NCBI RefSeq assembly: GCF_900103325.1
Contig: NZ_FMXM01000020.1
Span: 62,001-126,000 of the forward strand
Source of the DNA: Mesorhizobium qingshengii
GTDB taxonomy: Bacteria; Pseudomonadota; Alphaproteobacteria; Rhizobiales; Rhizobiaceae
Reading direction: 5' to 3'
Length of the DNA stretch: 64,000 nt
Shown: positions 42,358 through 51,410 of the stretch, one piece after another
Layout: each line of letters opens with the position of its first letter
Position numbering within the stretch: the stretch's first letter is position 1
Made by a program: the position numbers and the translations under genes
Notes under the pieces: model-generated
The model's database searches: none
What the model was told of the DNA's origin: nothing
Seen by the model: only the letters and a program-made list of their open reading frames with translations

Positions 42358-44142
42358 ATGGCAGTGGAGGCACAGCGAACAAGACCGGCGGGCGCTGCCA
42401 GGCGACCGTCGCGCATCATGCCGTCATTCGTGTCGAAAATCACGGTGCCGATGCGTCGCTTCCTCGGCCATCATATCTTTTCCAGCCTGACGCGGCGCAT
42501 CCTCTTCCTCAATCTCGCCGGTCTGGCCGTCCTGGTCACCGGCATCCTCTACCTCAACACCTTCCGCGACGGGCTGATCGATGCCCGCGTCGAAAGCCTG
42601 ATGACCCAGGGCGAGATCATCGCCGGCGCGATAGCCGCCTCGGCCACGGTCGAGACCGACTCGATCAGCATCGATCCGGAAAAGCTGCTTGAGCTGCAGG
42701 CCGGCGAAAGTCTCGGCCCGGGCTCGGACCAGCTCGACAATCTGGACTTCCCGATCAACCCGGAGCGCGTCGCACCGGTGCTGAGACGGCTGATCTCGCC
42801 GACCCGGACCCGCGCCCGCATCTATGACCGCGACGCCAATCTGCTGCTCGATTCGCGCCATCTCTATTCGCGCGGCCAGATCCTGCGCTACGACCTGCCG
42901 CCGGTCGACGAGGAAGAGCCTGATCTGCTCGCGCGCATCCAGAAGTTCGTCTTCGATTTCTTCCGCAACACCGAACTGCCTGTTTATCACGAGCAGCCGG
43001 GCGGCAACGGCGCCGCCTTCCCGGAAGTGGTCAAGGCGCTCACCGGCAGCCCGTCGACCATCGTGCGCATCTCGGAACAGGGCGAGCAGATCGTTTCGGT
43101 GGCGGTGCCGATCCAGCGCTTCCGCGCCGTTCTCGGCGTGCTGATGCTGTCGACCGAAGGCGGCGACATCGACAAGATCGTCGCCGCCGAGCGCAAGGCG
43201 ATCCTGCGCGTGTTTGGGATCGCGGCCCTCGTCACCGCCATCCTGTCCATGCTTCTCGCCTCCACCATCGCCAACCCGCTGCGCCGGCTGTCGGCTGCGG
43301 CCGTACGCGTGCGGCGCGGGGTCAAGAGCCGCGAGGAAATCCCGGACTTCTCCGACCGGCAGGACGAGATCGGCAACCTGTCGATCGCCATACGCGACAT
43401 GACCAACGCCCTCTACGCCCGCATCGAGGCGATCGAAAGCTTTGCGGCGGACGTCTCGCACGAGCTGAAGAACCCGCTGACGTCGTTGCGCAGCGCGGTG
43501 GAAACCTTGCCGCTGGCCAAGAACGACAATTCGCGCAGCCGGCTGATGGACATCATCCAGCACGACGTCAGGCGTCTTGATCGTCTCATCACCGATATTT
43601 CCGACGCCTCCCGTCTTGATGCCGAGCTGGCGCGTGAAGATGCCGGGACGGTCGACCTGAAGAAATTCATCACCGATCTGGTCGCGGTTTCGCGCGAGGC
43701 GACGCGCAACAAGAAGGCGGTCGAGATCGAATTCAAGGTCGGCAAGCTGCCGCAGGGCGTCAAAGGCTATTTCGTCGTCGGCCATGACCTGCGCATCGGC
43801 CAGGTCGTCACCAACCTGATCGAGAACGCCCGTTCCTTCGTTCCCGAGGATCACGGTCACATCACCCTGTCGCTGGCGCGCGCCGGCAAGTTCAACATCC
43901 TCACCATCGACGACAATGGTCCCGGCATCCGGGCCGACAACATCGACCGCATCTTCGAACGCTTCTACACCGACCGCCCGGCGGGCGAGGCGTTCGGCCA
44001 GAATTCGGGGCTTGGCCTGTCGATATCCAGGCAGATCGTCGAAGCCCACGGCGGCACGCTGACCGCCGAGAACATCCCCGGCACCAAGCCCGGCGAGATC
44101 AAGGGCGCGCGCTTTGTCGTGACGCTACCGGCCGAAGCATGA
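42358..44142 (+). CDS. chvG: Sensor histidine kinase ChvG
   Basis: 594 residues. Membrane segments at about 40-60 and 280-300 enclose a periplasmic sensor domain; a HAMP linker follows (TIANPLRRLSAAAVRVRRG). The H-box is DVSHELKNPLTSL, with ATP-site motifs NLIENARSF, DDNGPGI and GLGLSISRQIVEAHGG. ChvG/ChvI (ExoS/ChvI) controls acid response, exopolysaccharide and symbiosis in rhizobia. Its TGA stop (44140-44142) is inside the palindromic repeat at 44135-44198. Confidence 0.95.
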   Translation: MAVEAQRTRPAGAARRPSRIMPSFVSKITVPMRRFLGHHIFSSLTRRILFLNLAGLAVLVTGILYLNTFRDGLIDARVESLMTQGEIIAGAIAASATVETDSISIDPEKLLELQAGESLGPGSDQLDNLDFPINPERVAPVLRRLISPTRTRARIYDRDANLLLDSRHLYSRGQILRYDLPPVDEEEPDLLARIQKFVFDFFRNTELPVYHEQPGGNGAAFPEVVKALTGSPSTIVRISEQGEQIVSVAVPIQRFRAVLGVLMLSTEGGDIDKIVAAERKAILRVFGIAALVTAILSMLLASTIANPLRRLSAAAVRVRRGVKSREEIPDFSDRQDEIGNLSIAIRDMTNALYARIEAIESFAADVSHELKNPLTSLRSAVETLPLAKNDNSRSRLMDIIQHDVRRLDRLITDISDASRLDAELAREDAGTVDLKKFITDLVAVSREATRNKKAVEIEFKVGKLPQGVKGYFVVGHDLRIGQVVTNLIENARSFVPEDHGHITLSLARAGKFNILTIDDNGPGIRADNIDRIFERFYTDRPAGEAFGQNSGLGLSISRQIVEAHGGTLTAENIPGTKPGEIKGARFVVTLPAEA

Positions 44143-44227
44143 TCCCGAACCGGTCAGCGCAGCAAAAAGTGGGAACCGGTTTTCGGACAAGATCATGCCT
44201 CATCTCAAAAGCCATGATCCCGCAAAG
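44135..44227. repeat. Dispersed palindromic repeat, expanded copy after chvG
   Basis: AAGCATGATC (44135-44144) pairs with GATCATGC (44191-44198) around the AGTGGGAACCGGTTTTCGG core. Compared with the hisF copy, a ~15-base piece with ACCGGTCAGCGCAGC is inserted in the left half. A broken second copy (CCATGATCCCGCAAAG, 44212-44227) follows. The chvG stop is in the left arm and the hprK GTG start abuts the right end. Confidence 0.7.
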
Positions 44228-44229
44228 TC

Positions 44230-44691
44230 GTGGTCGATCCGATCGTGCAGCCTGAAAACATTCACGGAACCGCGATCCTGATCGGCGAGCGCGGCGTCCT
44301 TATCACCGGGCCGTCCGGCGCCGGAAAGACGACGCTGGCGCTGACACTCCTGGACCATTGCCGCGCGCGCGGGCTGTTCTCGCGGCTGATCGGCGACGAC
44401 AGGCTTCTTGCCGCGGCCCGCGGCGGGCGGCTGGTCTGTCGCGTGCCGGCGCCCATCGCTGGTCTCGCCGAAGTGCCTGGGTTCATGCCGCGCCCGCTGC
44501 CGTTCGAGCCGGGCGGAGTGATCGACCTGCATGTGAGGCTGGTGCCAAAGGCAGAGATGGCCCGTTTCCAGGAGGAAATCAGCGAGCCGGTCGCAGGCTG
44601 CCCGGTGCCGCGTATCGACCTTGCCGAGCGTAATGCCGCCACCGCCTTGCCCGCCGTGATGGCGCGGCTGTCGATCGCGCCTTTTCTATGA
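44230..44691 (+). CDS. hprK: Short HPr kinase/phosphorylase HprK
   Basis: 153 residues, the truncated alphaproteobacterial form that lacks the N-terminal domain of Gram-positive HprK. Walker A GPSGAGKTT at 27-35 and the HprK region LIGDDRLLAAARGGRL (matching the dual metal/catalytic Asp pair) are visible. It phosphorylates HPr on Ser. It starts with GTG at 44230. Its place between ChvG and EIIA-Man is typical of rhizobial regulatory PTS systems. Confidence 0.92.
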   Translation: MVDPIVQPENIHGTAILIGERGVLITGPSGAGKTTLALTLLDHCRARGLFSRLIGDDRLLAAARGGRLVCRVPAPIAGLAEVPGFMPRPLPFEPGGVIDLHVRLVPKAEMARFQEEISEPVAGCPVPRIDLAERNAATALPAVMARLSIAPFL

Positions 44692-44855
44692 TCCGCTGCG
44701 GATTTTTTGCTGCAATGCGTCAAAATGGCATGGGCCCGCGCAATTTTGGGCTTGTCAACCGGCCGCGCGTCGACAAGATAGCGCTCCCGCCGCCTGGAAT
44801 GGCTGGCGAGCATAAAATACGCCTGTGAAGCGGCGATGACGGGAGCCACCAAAGA

Positions 44856-45257
44856 ATGATCGGACTCGTGCTTGTAACGCACGGTCAACTGGCCGCCGAG
44901 TTCCGACATGCCGTGGAACATGTCGTCGGGCCACAAGACAATTTCGAAACCGTGGCGATCGGGGCCGATGACGATATGGAGCAGCGTCGCCGCGACATCG
45001 TCGACGCCGTGGCCCGTGTCGATACCGGGACGGGCGTCATCGTGCTGACCGACATGTTCGGCGGAACGCCCTCCAACCTTGCCATTTCGGTCATGGAGTC
45101 CGGCCGCACCGAAGTTATCGCCGGCATGAACCTGCCGATGCTGATCAAGCTCTCCTCGATCCGCAAGGGCGACAACATGGCGGCGGCGCTCGACGAGGCG
45201 CAGGCGGCCGGCCGCAAGTACATCAACGTCGCCAGCCAGCTCTTGAGCAGCAAATGA
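44856..45257 (+). CDS. PTS EIIA component, mannose type
   Basis: 133 residues. The phosphorylated His is His9 (LVLVTHGQLA), and TDMFGGTPSN is the family's second signature. Rhizobia have no sugar-transporting PTS; this protein acts as a regulator fed by HPr. The stop overlaps the HPr start (ATGA at 45254-45257). The 164 bases before it hold no further gene. Confidence 0.93.
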   Translation: MIGLVLVTHGQLAAEFRHAVEHVVGPQDNFETVAIGADDDMEQRRRDIVDAVARVDTGTGVIVLTDMFGGTPSNLAISVMESGRTEVIAGMNLPMLIKLSSIRKGDNMAAALDEAQAAGRKYINVASQLLSSK

Positions 45258-45550
45258 ACGCGCTGTCCCCGGAAAAAGACCAGATCGTCCGGGAGTTTCC
45301 GATCGTCAACCAGCGCGGCCTGCACGCGCGCGCCTCGGCGAAGTTCGTCCAGGTGGCCAGCGGTTTCGACGCCTCGGTGCATGTCGAGAAGGACGGCGTC
45401 CAGGTCGGCGGCACCTCGATCATGGGGCTGATGATGCTGGCGGCAAGCCCGGGCTATTCGATCCGCGTCACTGCCAGCGGGCCGGAGGCCTTGCAGGTCA
45501 TCGACGCGCTGGAGCAGCTGGTTGCATCCCGCTTCGGCGAGGAAGCCTGA
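45254..45550 (+). CDS. Phosphocarrier protein HPr
   Basis: 98 residues. His24 in NQRGLHARASAK is the phosphocarrier His, and the regulatory Ser is Ser55 in GGTSIMGLMML, the site for HprK. It is slightly longer than usual (~88). It carries phosphate between EI and EIIA. With the neighbouring hprK and EIIA genes it forms the regulatory PTS branch beside ChvG/ChvI. The Ser site is expected to link this branch to ChvG/ChvI, as proposed in alphaproteobacteria. Confidence 0.94.
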   Translation: MNALSPEKDQIVREFPIVNQRGLHARASAKFVQVASGFDASVHVEKDGVQVGGTSIMGLMMLAASPGYSIRVTASGPEALQVIDALEQLVASRFGEEA

Positions 45551-45593
45551 TCCCGCGCGGAGCGAAAGAGGCTTCTCCTCGACACATGCACGG

Positions 45594-45609
45594 ATAAAGA
45601 TTTCTTTAT
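45594..45609. promoter_or_regulatory. Palindromic operator upstream of ahcY (SahR/SamR-type candidate)
   Basis: ATAAAGATTTCTTTAT has perfect 7-base arms (ATAAAGA/TCTTTAT) around TT, 126 bases upstream of ahcY. SAH-sensing ArsR-family regulators of methionine-cycle genes are known in proteobacteria (SahR group), and I recall a motif of this kind in Rhizobiales; that part is from memory. No riboswitch fold was recognised in the same leader. Confidence 0.55.
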
Positions 45610-45734
45610 ATCCCATTGTCGTCTTGAGCCTGATCTGCTAGTCAATCCGGCAATTCGCGCCCTTCGACGCGCCGACCGGCGCGGGCGCATCCGCAACCAA
45701 TTCGCAGCACAACAATTCGCATCGGAGCACTGCC

Positions 45735-47135
45735 ATGACGGGTAGCAAGGACTATGTGGTCGCCGACATCTCGCTTGCCGACTGGGGCCGCAAGGAAATC
45801 GAGATCGCCGAAACCGAAATGCCGGGCCTGATCGCCTGCCGCGAGGAATTCGGCGACAAGAAGCCGCTCAAGGGCGCGCGCATCACCGGCTCGCTGCACA
45901 TGACCATCCAGACGGCGGTGCTGATCGAGACGCTGAAGGCGCTCGGCGCCGACATCCGCTGGGCCTCCTGCAACATCTTCTCGACCCAGGACCATGCGGC
46001 CGCGGCCATCGCCGAGGCTGGGATCCCGGTATTCGCCGTCAAGGGCGAGTCGCTTGAGCAGTACTGGGACTACACGGACAGGATCTTCCAGTGGACCGAC
46101 GGCGGCACCTCCAACATGATCCTCGATGACGGTGGCGACGCCACCATGTACATCTTGATCGGCGCCCGCGCCGAGTCCGGCGAGGACGTGCTCTCCAACC
46201 CGCAGAGCGAGGAAGAGGAGTACTTCTACGCCCAGGTCAAGAAGCGCCTGAAGGCTTCGCCCGGCTTCTTCACCAAGCAGAAGGCGGCGATCCGCGGGGT
46301 CACCGAAGAGACGACGACCGGCGTCAACCGGCTTTACCAGCTGCAGAAGAAGGGCCTGCTGCCTTTCCCCGCCATCAACGTCAACGATTCGGTCACCAAG
46401 TCGAAATTCGACAACAAATACGGCTGCAAGGAATCGCTGGTCGACGGTATCCGTCGCGGCACCGACACGATGATGGCCGGCAAGGTCGCTGTCGTCTGCG
46501 GCTATGGCGACGTCGGCAAGGGCTCGTCGGCCTCGCTCAAGGGCGCCGGCGCCCGCGTCAAGGTCACCGAAGTCGACCCGATCTGCGCGCTGCAGGCGGC
46601 GATGGACGGTTTTGAAGTCGTCACGCTGGAAGATGCGGCCCCGACCGCCGACATCGTCATCACCACCACCGGCAACAAGGATGTCGTCACCCTCGACCAC
46701 ATGCGCTCGATGAAGGACATGGTGATCGTCGGCAACATCGGTCACTTCGACAACGAGATCCAGGTAGCTTCCCTGCGCAACCTGAAATGGACCAACGTCA
46801 AGCCGCAGGTCGACATGATCACCTTCCCGGACGGCAAGCGGATGATCCTGCTGTCGGAAGGTCGCCTGCTCAATCTCGGCAATGCCACCGGCCATCCCAG
46901 TTTCGTCATGTCGGCGTCCTTCACCAACCAGGTGCTGGCCCAGATCGAGCTGTACACCAAGCCCGGCCAGTACGAGAATCAGGTCTACGTGCTGCCCAAG
47001 CATCTCGATGAAAAGGTCGCGCGCCTGCATCTCGACAAGCTCGGCGCCCGCCTGACCGAACTGTCCGGCGAGCAGGCCGCCTATATTGGCGTCACTCCCC
47101 AGGGCCCGTTCAAGCCGGAACACTACCGCTATTAA
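45735..47135 (+). CDS. ahcY: Adenosylhomocysteinase AhcY
   Basis: 466 residues. Substrate residues lie in ITGSLHMTIQTAVLIETL and ATKSKFDNKYGCKES-type blocks; the NAD motif is CGYGDVGKGSSASLKGAGARV; the C-terminal ends in the conserved KPEHYRY. It hydrolyses S-adenosylhomocysteine to adenosine and homocysteine. The 466-residue size includes the ~40-residue insert seen in many bacterial enzymes. A good terminator follows. Confidence 0.97.
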   Translation: MTGSKDYVVADISLADWGRKEIEIAETEMPGLIACREEFGDKKPLKGARITGSLHMTIQTAVLIETLKALGADIRWASCNIFSTQDHAAAAIAEAGIPVFAVKGESLEQYWDYTDRIFQWTDGGTSNMILDDGGDATMYILIGARAESGEDVLSNPQSEEEEYFYAQVKKRLKASPGFFTKQKAAIRGVTEETTTGVNRLYQLQKKGLLPFPAINVNDSVTKSKFDNKYGCKESLVDGIRRGTDTMMAGKVAVVCGYGDVGKGSSASLKGAGARVKVTEVDPICALQAAMDGFEVVTLEDAAPTADIVITTTGNKDVVTLDHMRSMKDMVIVGNIGHFDNEIQVASLRNLKWTNVKPQVDMITFPDGKRMILLSEGRLLNLGNATGHPSFVMSASFTNQVLAQIELYTKPGQYENQVYVLPKHLDEKVARLHLDKLGARLTELSGEQAAYIGVTPQGPFKPEHYRY

Positions 47136-47165
47136 CCAAAGCTAAATTTCCTACCAGATATTGAC

Positions 47166-47200
47166 GCCGGGCGATTGACTTTTCGCCCGGCTTTATTTTT
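47166..47200 (+). terminator. Intrinsic terminator of ahcY
   Basis: GCCGGGCG (47166-47173) and CGCCCGGC (47184-47191) form an 8-base-pair stem with a 10-base loop, followed by TTTATTTTT. It ends 65 bases after the ahcY stop. Confidence 0.92.
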
Positions 47201-47334
47201 GCGCGCCATCAGCCTTCACGGCGATTCGGCGAGGGTTTATTGTCAGGTGATTCGCGACGCTTCCGGCCCGAGAGGGGATCAGAGAAGCGCGTATCAGGGC
47301 GGTCTTGCATTCAGGCGGCGGAGAGGACCAAGAC

Positions 47335-49890
47335 ATGCCGGGGCAACACCCGCACAGAGCGGGACGGGCCGTTTCCGGCGGCCACGACGATTCGGGGATC
47401 GCTGGCCCTGCCTCGCAAGGCGGGAGCCTTTCATGGCGCGCCCGCGCGCGACTGTTCCTTGCCACCTCTGCGTTGGCCGGCCCCTTGCTCGGTGCGGTCG
47501 CGCATGCCGAAGCCGTGGGGGTCGCCGCCGCCGGCTTTTCGATCAGCACGGTGGAGGTCATGCAGCTTGCCGTGTTTGTCGGCGTGACGGGCGCGGCACT
47601 TCTGTCGGCCATCGTTCTCATCCGCGAACGGGCCCGCACCTCGGCGGAAAATGTCGAACTCAGGAGCCGCATCGCCGACATCAACGCGGCTCTGCGCCGC
47701 TCCGAAGCGCTGCTCAATCTGCGCGACCAGCGTGTGGTCGTGTGGGCCTCCGAAAACAAGAAACCCGAACTCATCGGTACATTGCCGGTCGAAAGCGGCG
47801 CTCCCGACGACCGTGCCGCCTTCCTCGCTTTCGGTCGCTGGCTAATGCCGCGCTCGGCGGCGGCGCTCGAGCATGCCATTGCGGGGTTGCGCGAAAAGGC
47901 GAAACCCTTCGACCTCGTCATCGAATCGCAGGCCGGCGCACCGCTTGAGGTGCATGGCCGCAAGAGCGCGGCGCATGTGATCGTGCGTTTCGTCTCGCTT
48001 TCGGAGACGCAGCGCAGCCAGGCCAGGTTGAAGATCGAAAACCAGCGCCTCGTCGCTGACCACGAGACGATGATTGGCCTGCTCGACGCGCTGGAGATGC
48101 CGGCATGGCTGCGCACCGAGGATGGGCGGTTGAAGTGGGTCAACCGGGCCTATGCCGACGCGGTCGAAGCCGACAATGCGGAGACGGCCGTTCGCGAGGC
48201 GAAGGAGTTTCTCGGCGGCCAGGCACGCGATGCGATCGCCGCCCAGCACAAGTCGCATCCGGTCTTCGAGCAGACGCTTTCCACCGTGATCGAAGGCGAC
48301 CGCCGCGTGTTCGCGGTGACGGACTTCGCCGGCCCGGATGGTTCGGCCGGCCTTGCTTGCGACACCAGCGCCATCGAGGCGGTTCGCGGCGAATACGAGC
48401 GGACCGTCAGAAGCCACGCCGACACGCTCGACCAGCTCAACACCGCGGTCGCCATTTTCGACACCGACGAGAAGCTGCGGTTCTTCAACCAGGCTTTCCA
48501 GAAGCTATGGGGTCTCGACAGCGGCTTCCTGCACAGCGCTCCCGACAATGCGCTGTTGCTCGACCGTTTGCGCAGCGAGGGCAAGATCGCCGAGCAACCC
48601 GAATGGCGTCGCTGGAAGGAAGGCCTGCTTGGCGCCTATCGCGCCGTCGAATCACAGGAACATTGGTGGCACCTGCCTGATGGCAAGACCATCCGCGTCG
48701 TCGCCAACCCGCAGCCCAAGGGCGGCGTGACCTGGGTATTCGAGAATCTGACCGAGAAGATGGACCTCGAAAGCCGCTACCAGACCGCGGTGCGGGTCCA
48801 GGGCGAGACGCTCGACAATCTTGCCGAAGGCGTGGCGGTGTTCGGTCCCGATGGCAGGCTTCGACTGTCGAACCCTGCCTTTGCGACACTCTGGGGGCTG
48901 AGCGCGGAGGCCGCCAAGCCCAATGTCCACGTATCCACCATCCGCGACCTTTGCGACCGGCAGGCGGTCGACAGCCCCTGGCCCGGCTTCGTTGCCGCCG
49001 TCACCGGTTTCGACGACGAGCGCCGCGACCGCCACGGCCAGACCGAACTCAACAATGGCAATGTGCTGAGCTACGCCATGATCCCGTTGCCCAACGGGCA
49101 AGTGATGATGACGTTCGTCGATGTCACCGACAGCGTCAACGTCGAACGGGCGCTGAAGGACAAGAACGAGGCGCTGGAGAAATCCGATCAGCTCAAGAAT
49201 GAATTCGTCCAGCACGTGTCCTATGAACTGCGCTCGCCGCTGACCAACATCATCGGCTTCACCGAACTGCTTTCGCTGCCGGCGACCGGCCCGCTGACGC
49301 AGAAGCAGCGCGAATATGTCGGGCATGTCAGCTCGTCCTCCTCGGTCCTGCTCACCATCGTCAACGACATCCTCGACCTGGCCACCGTGGATGCCGGCAT
49401 CATGGAGCTCGATATTTCCGAGGTGCATGTCGACCAGACCATCGCCGCCGCGGCGGAACTGGTGGCCGACCGGCTGGAAGAGCATTCGATCAGGCTCGAG
49501 GTCGATGCCGCCAAGGCGCCGAAGACGTTTCACGGCGACGAAATCCGGGTCCGCCAGATCCTCTACAATCTGCTCAGCAACGCCGCCAACTACGCGCCGG
49601 AAGCCAGCACCATCAGGCTCGCTTGCCGCCAGCTGGCGGACGGCGTGGAATTCTCGGTTCATGACGACGGACCCGGCATGCCGCCGGACCTGCTCGATTC
49701 GGTATTCCGCCGTTTTGAGCCGCGCACCAATGGCGGCCGCCGTCGCGGCGCCGGTCTCGGCCTGTCGATCGTGAAGAGCTTTGTCGAACTGCATGGCGGC
49801 AACGTTCGCATCGAGACCGGCAAGGACAAGGGCACCACCGTCATCTGCACCTTTCCCGACATGCCCGGCATCCGCGCAGCGGCCGAGTAG
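47335..49890 (+). CDS. divL: DivL-type cell-cycle pseudo-histidine kinase
   Basis: 851 residues. An N-terminal membrane region is about residues 40-95. Several PAS-like segments follow (about 240-570). The dimerisation motif reads QHVSYELRSPLTN, so the phospho-acceptor His is Tyr630, as in Caulobacter DivL. The ATP domain has NLLSNAANYAPE, DDGPGMPP and GAGLGLSIVKSFVELHGG. The ATG at 47335 follows GGAGAGG. DivL binds DivK and controls CckA in the cell cycle. Location next to tsaE also fits. Confidence 0.9.
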   Translation: MPGQHPHRAGRAVSGGHDDSGIAGPASQGGSLSWRARARLFLATSALAGPLLGAVAHAEAVGVAAAGFSISTVEVMQLAVFVGVTGAALLSAIVLIRERARTSAENVELRSRIADINAALRRSEALLNLRDQRVVVWASENKKPELIGTLPVESGAPDDRAAFLAFGRWLMPRSAAALEHAIAGLREKAKPFDLVIESQAGAPLEVHGRKSAAHVIVRFVSLSETQRSQARLKIENQRLVADHETMIGLLDALEMPAWLRTEDGRLKWVNRAYADAVEADNAETAVREAKEFLGGQARDAIAAQHKSHPVFEQTLSTVIEGDRRVFAVTDFAGPDGSAGLACDTSAIEAVRGEYERTVRSHADTLDQLNTAVAIFDTDEKLRFFNQAFQKLWGLDSGFLHSAPDNALLLDRLRSEGKIAEQPEWRRWKEGLLGAYRAVESQEHWWHLPDGKTIRVVANPQPKGGVTWVFENLTEKMDLESRYQTAVRVQGETLDNLAEGVAVFGPDGRLRLSNPAFATLWGLSAEAAKPNVHVSTIRDLCDRQAVDSPWPGFVAAVTGFDDERRDRHGQTELNNGNVLSYAMIPLPNGQVMMTFVDVTDSVNVERALKDKNEALEKSDQLKNEFVQHVSYELRSPLTNIIGFTELLSLPATGPLTQKQREYVGHVSSSSSVLLTIVNDILDLATVDAGIMELDISEVHVDQTIAAAAELVADRLEEHSIRLEVDAAKAPKTFHGDEIRVRQILYNLLSNAANYAPEASTIRLACRQLADGVEFSVHDDGPGMPPDLLDSVFRRFEPRTNGGRRRGAGLGLSIVKSFVELHGGNVRIETGKDKGTTVICTFPDMPGIRAAAE

Positions 49891-49898
49891 CGCACTCG

Positions 49899-51410
49899 AT
49901 GACGGGATTGGTGCTGGAGTGTTTACTCGCGGACGAGACACAGACAGCGCTGCTGGGCGAGGATCTGGCGCTGGCGCTGCGCGCCGGTGACGTGCTGGCG
50001 CTCAAGGGTGATCTCGGCGCCGGCAAGTCGACGCTGGCACGGGCATTGATCAGGGCATTGGCCGACGATACCGGCCTCGACGTTCCGAGTCCGACCTTCA
50101 CGCTGGTACAGAGCTACGATACCCGCATCCCGGTCCATCACTTCGATCTCTACCGCCTGTCCTCGGCGGCCGAAATCGACGAGTTGGGTTTCGAGGAAGC
50201 CCTGACGCAAGGTGCCGCTCTGGTCGAATGGCCGGAACGGGCGGAGGCCTATCTGCCGAAAACCTCGGTGCTGATCGAACTCATCCAGCATGGCGAGGGC
50301 CGGCTGGCGCGACTGTCGGGGCAAGGTGCCGCCTTCGACCGCGTGGCACGGTCGCTGGCCATGCGCGACTTTCTTGGGAGTGCCGGCTGGGGCGATGCGC
50401 GGCGCCGCCATTTCATCGGCGATGCCTCTGCCCGCTCCTATGAGATCGTTTCGCTTGCCGGCCACAAGCCGCGAGTGCTGATGAACTCGCCGCGGCTGGT
50501 GCTCGGACCGCCGGTGCGCGACGGCAAGCCCTATGCCGAGATCGCTCACACCGCCCAGTCGGTCTCCGCCTTCGTCGCCATCGACCGGGCATTGAAGGCT
50601 GGCGGCGTCAGCGTTCCGCAAATCCATGCCGAGGACCAGGATCAGGGGTTCCTTCTGCTCGAACATCTTGGTTCCGAGGGATTCCTCGGTGAGGACGGCC
50701 AACCGGTGGCCGAGCGTTACGCGGCGGCGGCGGAGCTGCTCGCCATGATGCATGGCAGGAGCTGGCCCCGGCACATGGAAACGGGGCAGGGCGGCTTCCA
50801 CGACGTGCCGCCTTTCGACCGGGACGCCATGATGATCGAAGCCGATCTGCTGGTCGACTGGTACGTGCCGGCGATAGCGGGCAGCCCGGCAAGCGAGAGC
50901 TTGCGCGCCGGCTACGCCAAAGAATGGAATGCGCTTCTCGACCGGCTGGACGGCCGCGAGTACACGCTGATGCTGCGCGATTTCCATTCGCCCAACATCA
51001 TCTGGCGCGGTGACCGTTCCGGCCATGATCGGCTGGGCATCGTCGATTTCCAGGATGCGCTGATCGGTCCTTCAGCCTATGACGTCGCCTCGCTCGCCAT
51101 GGATGCCCGCGTCACCATATCGCCGCAGATCGAGAAAAGGACGCTCGATGCCTATGTCGCGGCGCGTCATGCGGCGGGGGCTTTCGATGAAGCGAGCTTC
51201 CTGGAATCCTATGCAATCATGGCGGCGCAGCGCAACTCCAAGATCCTCGGCATCTTCGTGCGCCTCGAAAAGCGCGACGGCAAACCCTACTACCTGAAGC
51301 ATCTGCCGCGCATCCGCGACTATCTGCGGCGGGCGCTGTCCCATCCTGCCTTGGCCAGCCTGCGGGATTTCTACAACGCCAATGGTTTGCTCGAGGAGCG
51401 AACGCTGTGA
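49899..51410 (+). CDS. tsaE: Fused TsaE (tRNA t6A ATPase) and AmgK-like sugar kinase
   Basis: 503 residues in two parts. Residues ~1-150 are TsaE with Walker A GDLGAGKST at 37-45 and PSPTFTLVQ; it takes part in t6A37 formation on tRNA. Residues ~160-500 are an aminoglycoside-phosphotransferase-type kinase with LMLRDFHSPNIIW (catalytic loop) and LGIVDFQDALIG (metal Asp), close to AmgK, the N-acetylmuramate/N-acetylglucosamine anomeric kinase of cell-wall recycling. The next gene resembles MurU, supporting the AmgK role. Its stop overlaps that gene's GTG start. Confidence 0.92.
   Translation: MTGLVLECLLADETQTALLGEDLALALRAGDVLALKGDLGAGKSTLARALIRALADDTGLDVPSPTFTLVQSYDTRIPVHHFDLYRLSSAAEIDELGFEEALTQGAALVEWPERAEAYLPKTSVLIELIQHGEGRLARLSGQGAAFDRVARSLAMRDFLGSAGWGDARRRHFIGDASARSYEIVSLAGHKPRVLMNSPRLVLGPPVRDGKPYAEIAHTAQSVSAFVAIDRALKAGGVSVPQIHAEDQDQGFLLLEHLGSEGFLGEDGQPVAERYAAAAELLAMMHGRSWPRHMETGQGGFHDVPPFDRDAMMIEADLLVDWYVPAIAGSPASESLRAGYAKEWNALLDRLDGREYTLMLRDFHSPNIIWRGDRSGHDRLGIVDFQDALIGPSAYDVASLAMDARVTISPQIEKRTLDAYVAARHAAGAFDEASFLESYAIMAAQRNSKILGIFVRLEKRDGKPYYLKHLPRIRDYLRRALSHPALASLRDFYNANGLLEERTL

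Noticed and set aside
45551..45734. A riboswitch (SAM-II or SAH type) in the ahcY leader
   Set aside because: No pseudoknot or conserved core could be traced by eye; the palindrome at 45594-45609 explains control more simply.
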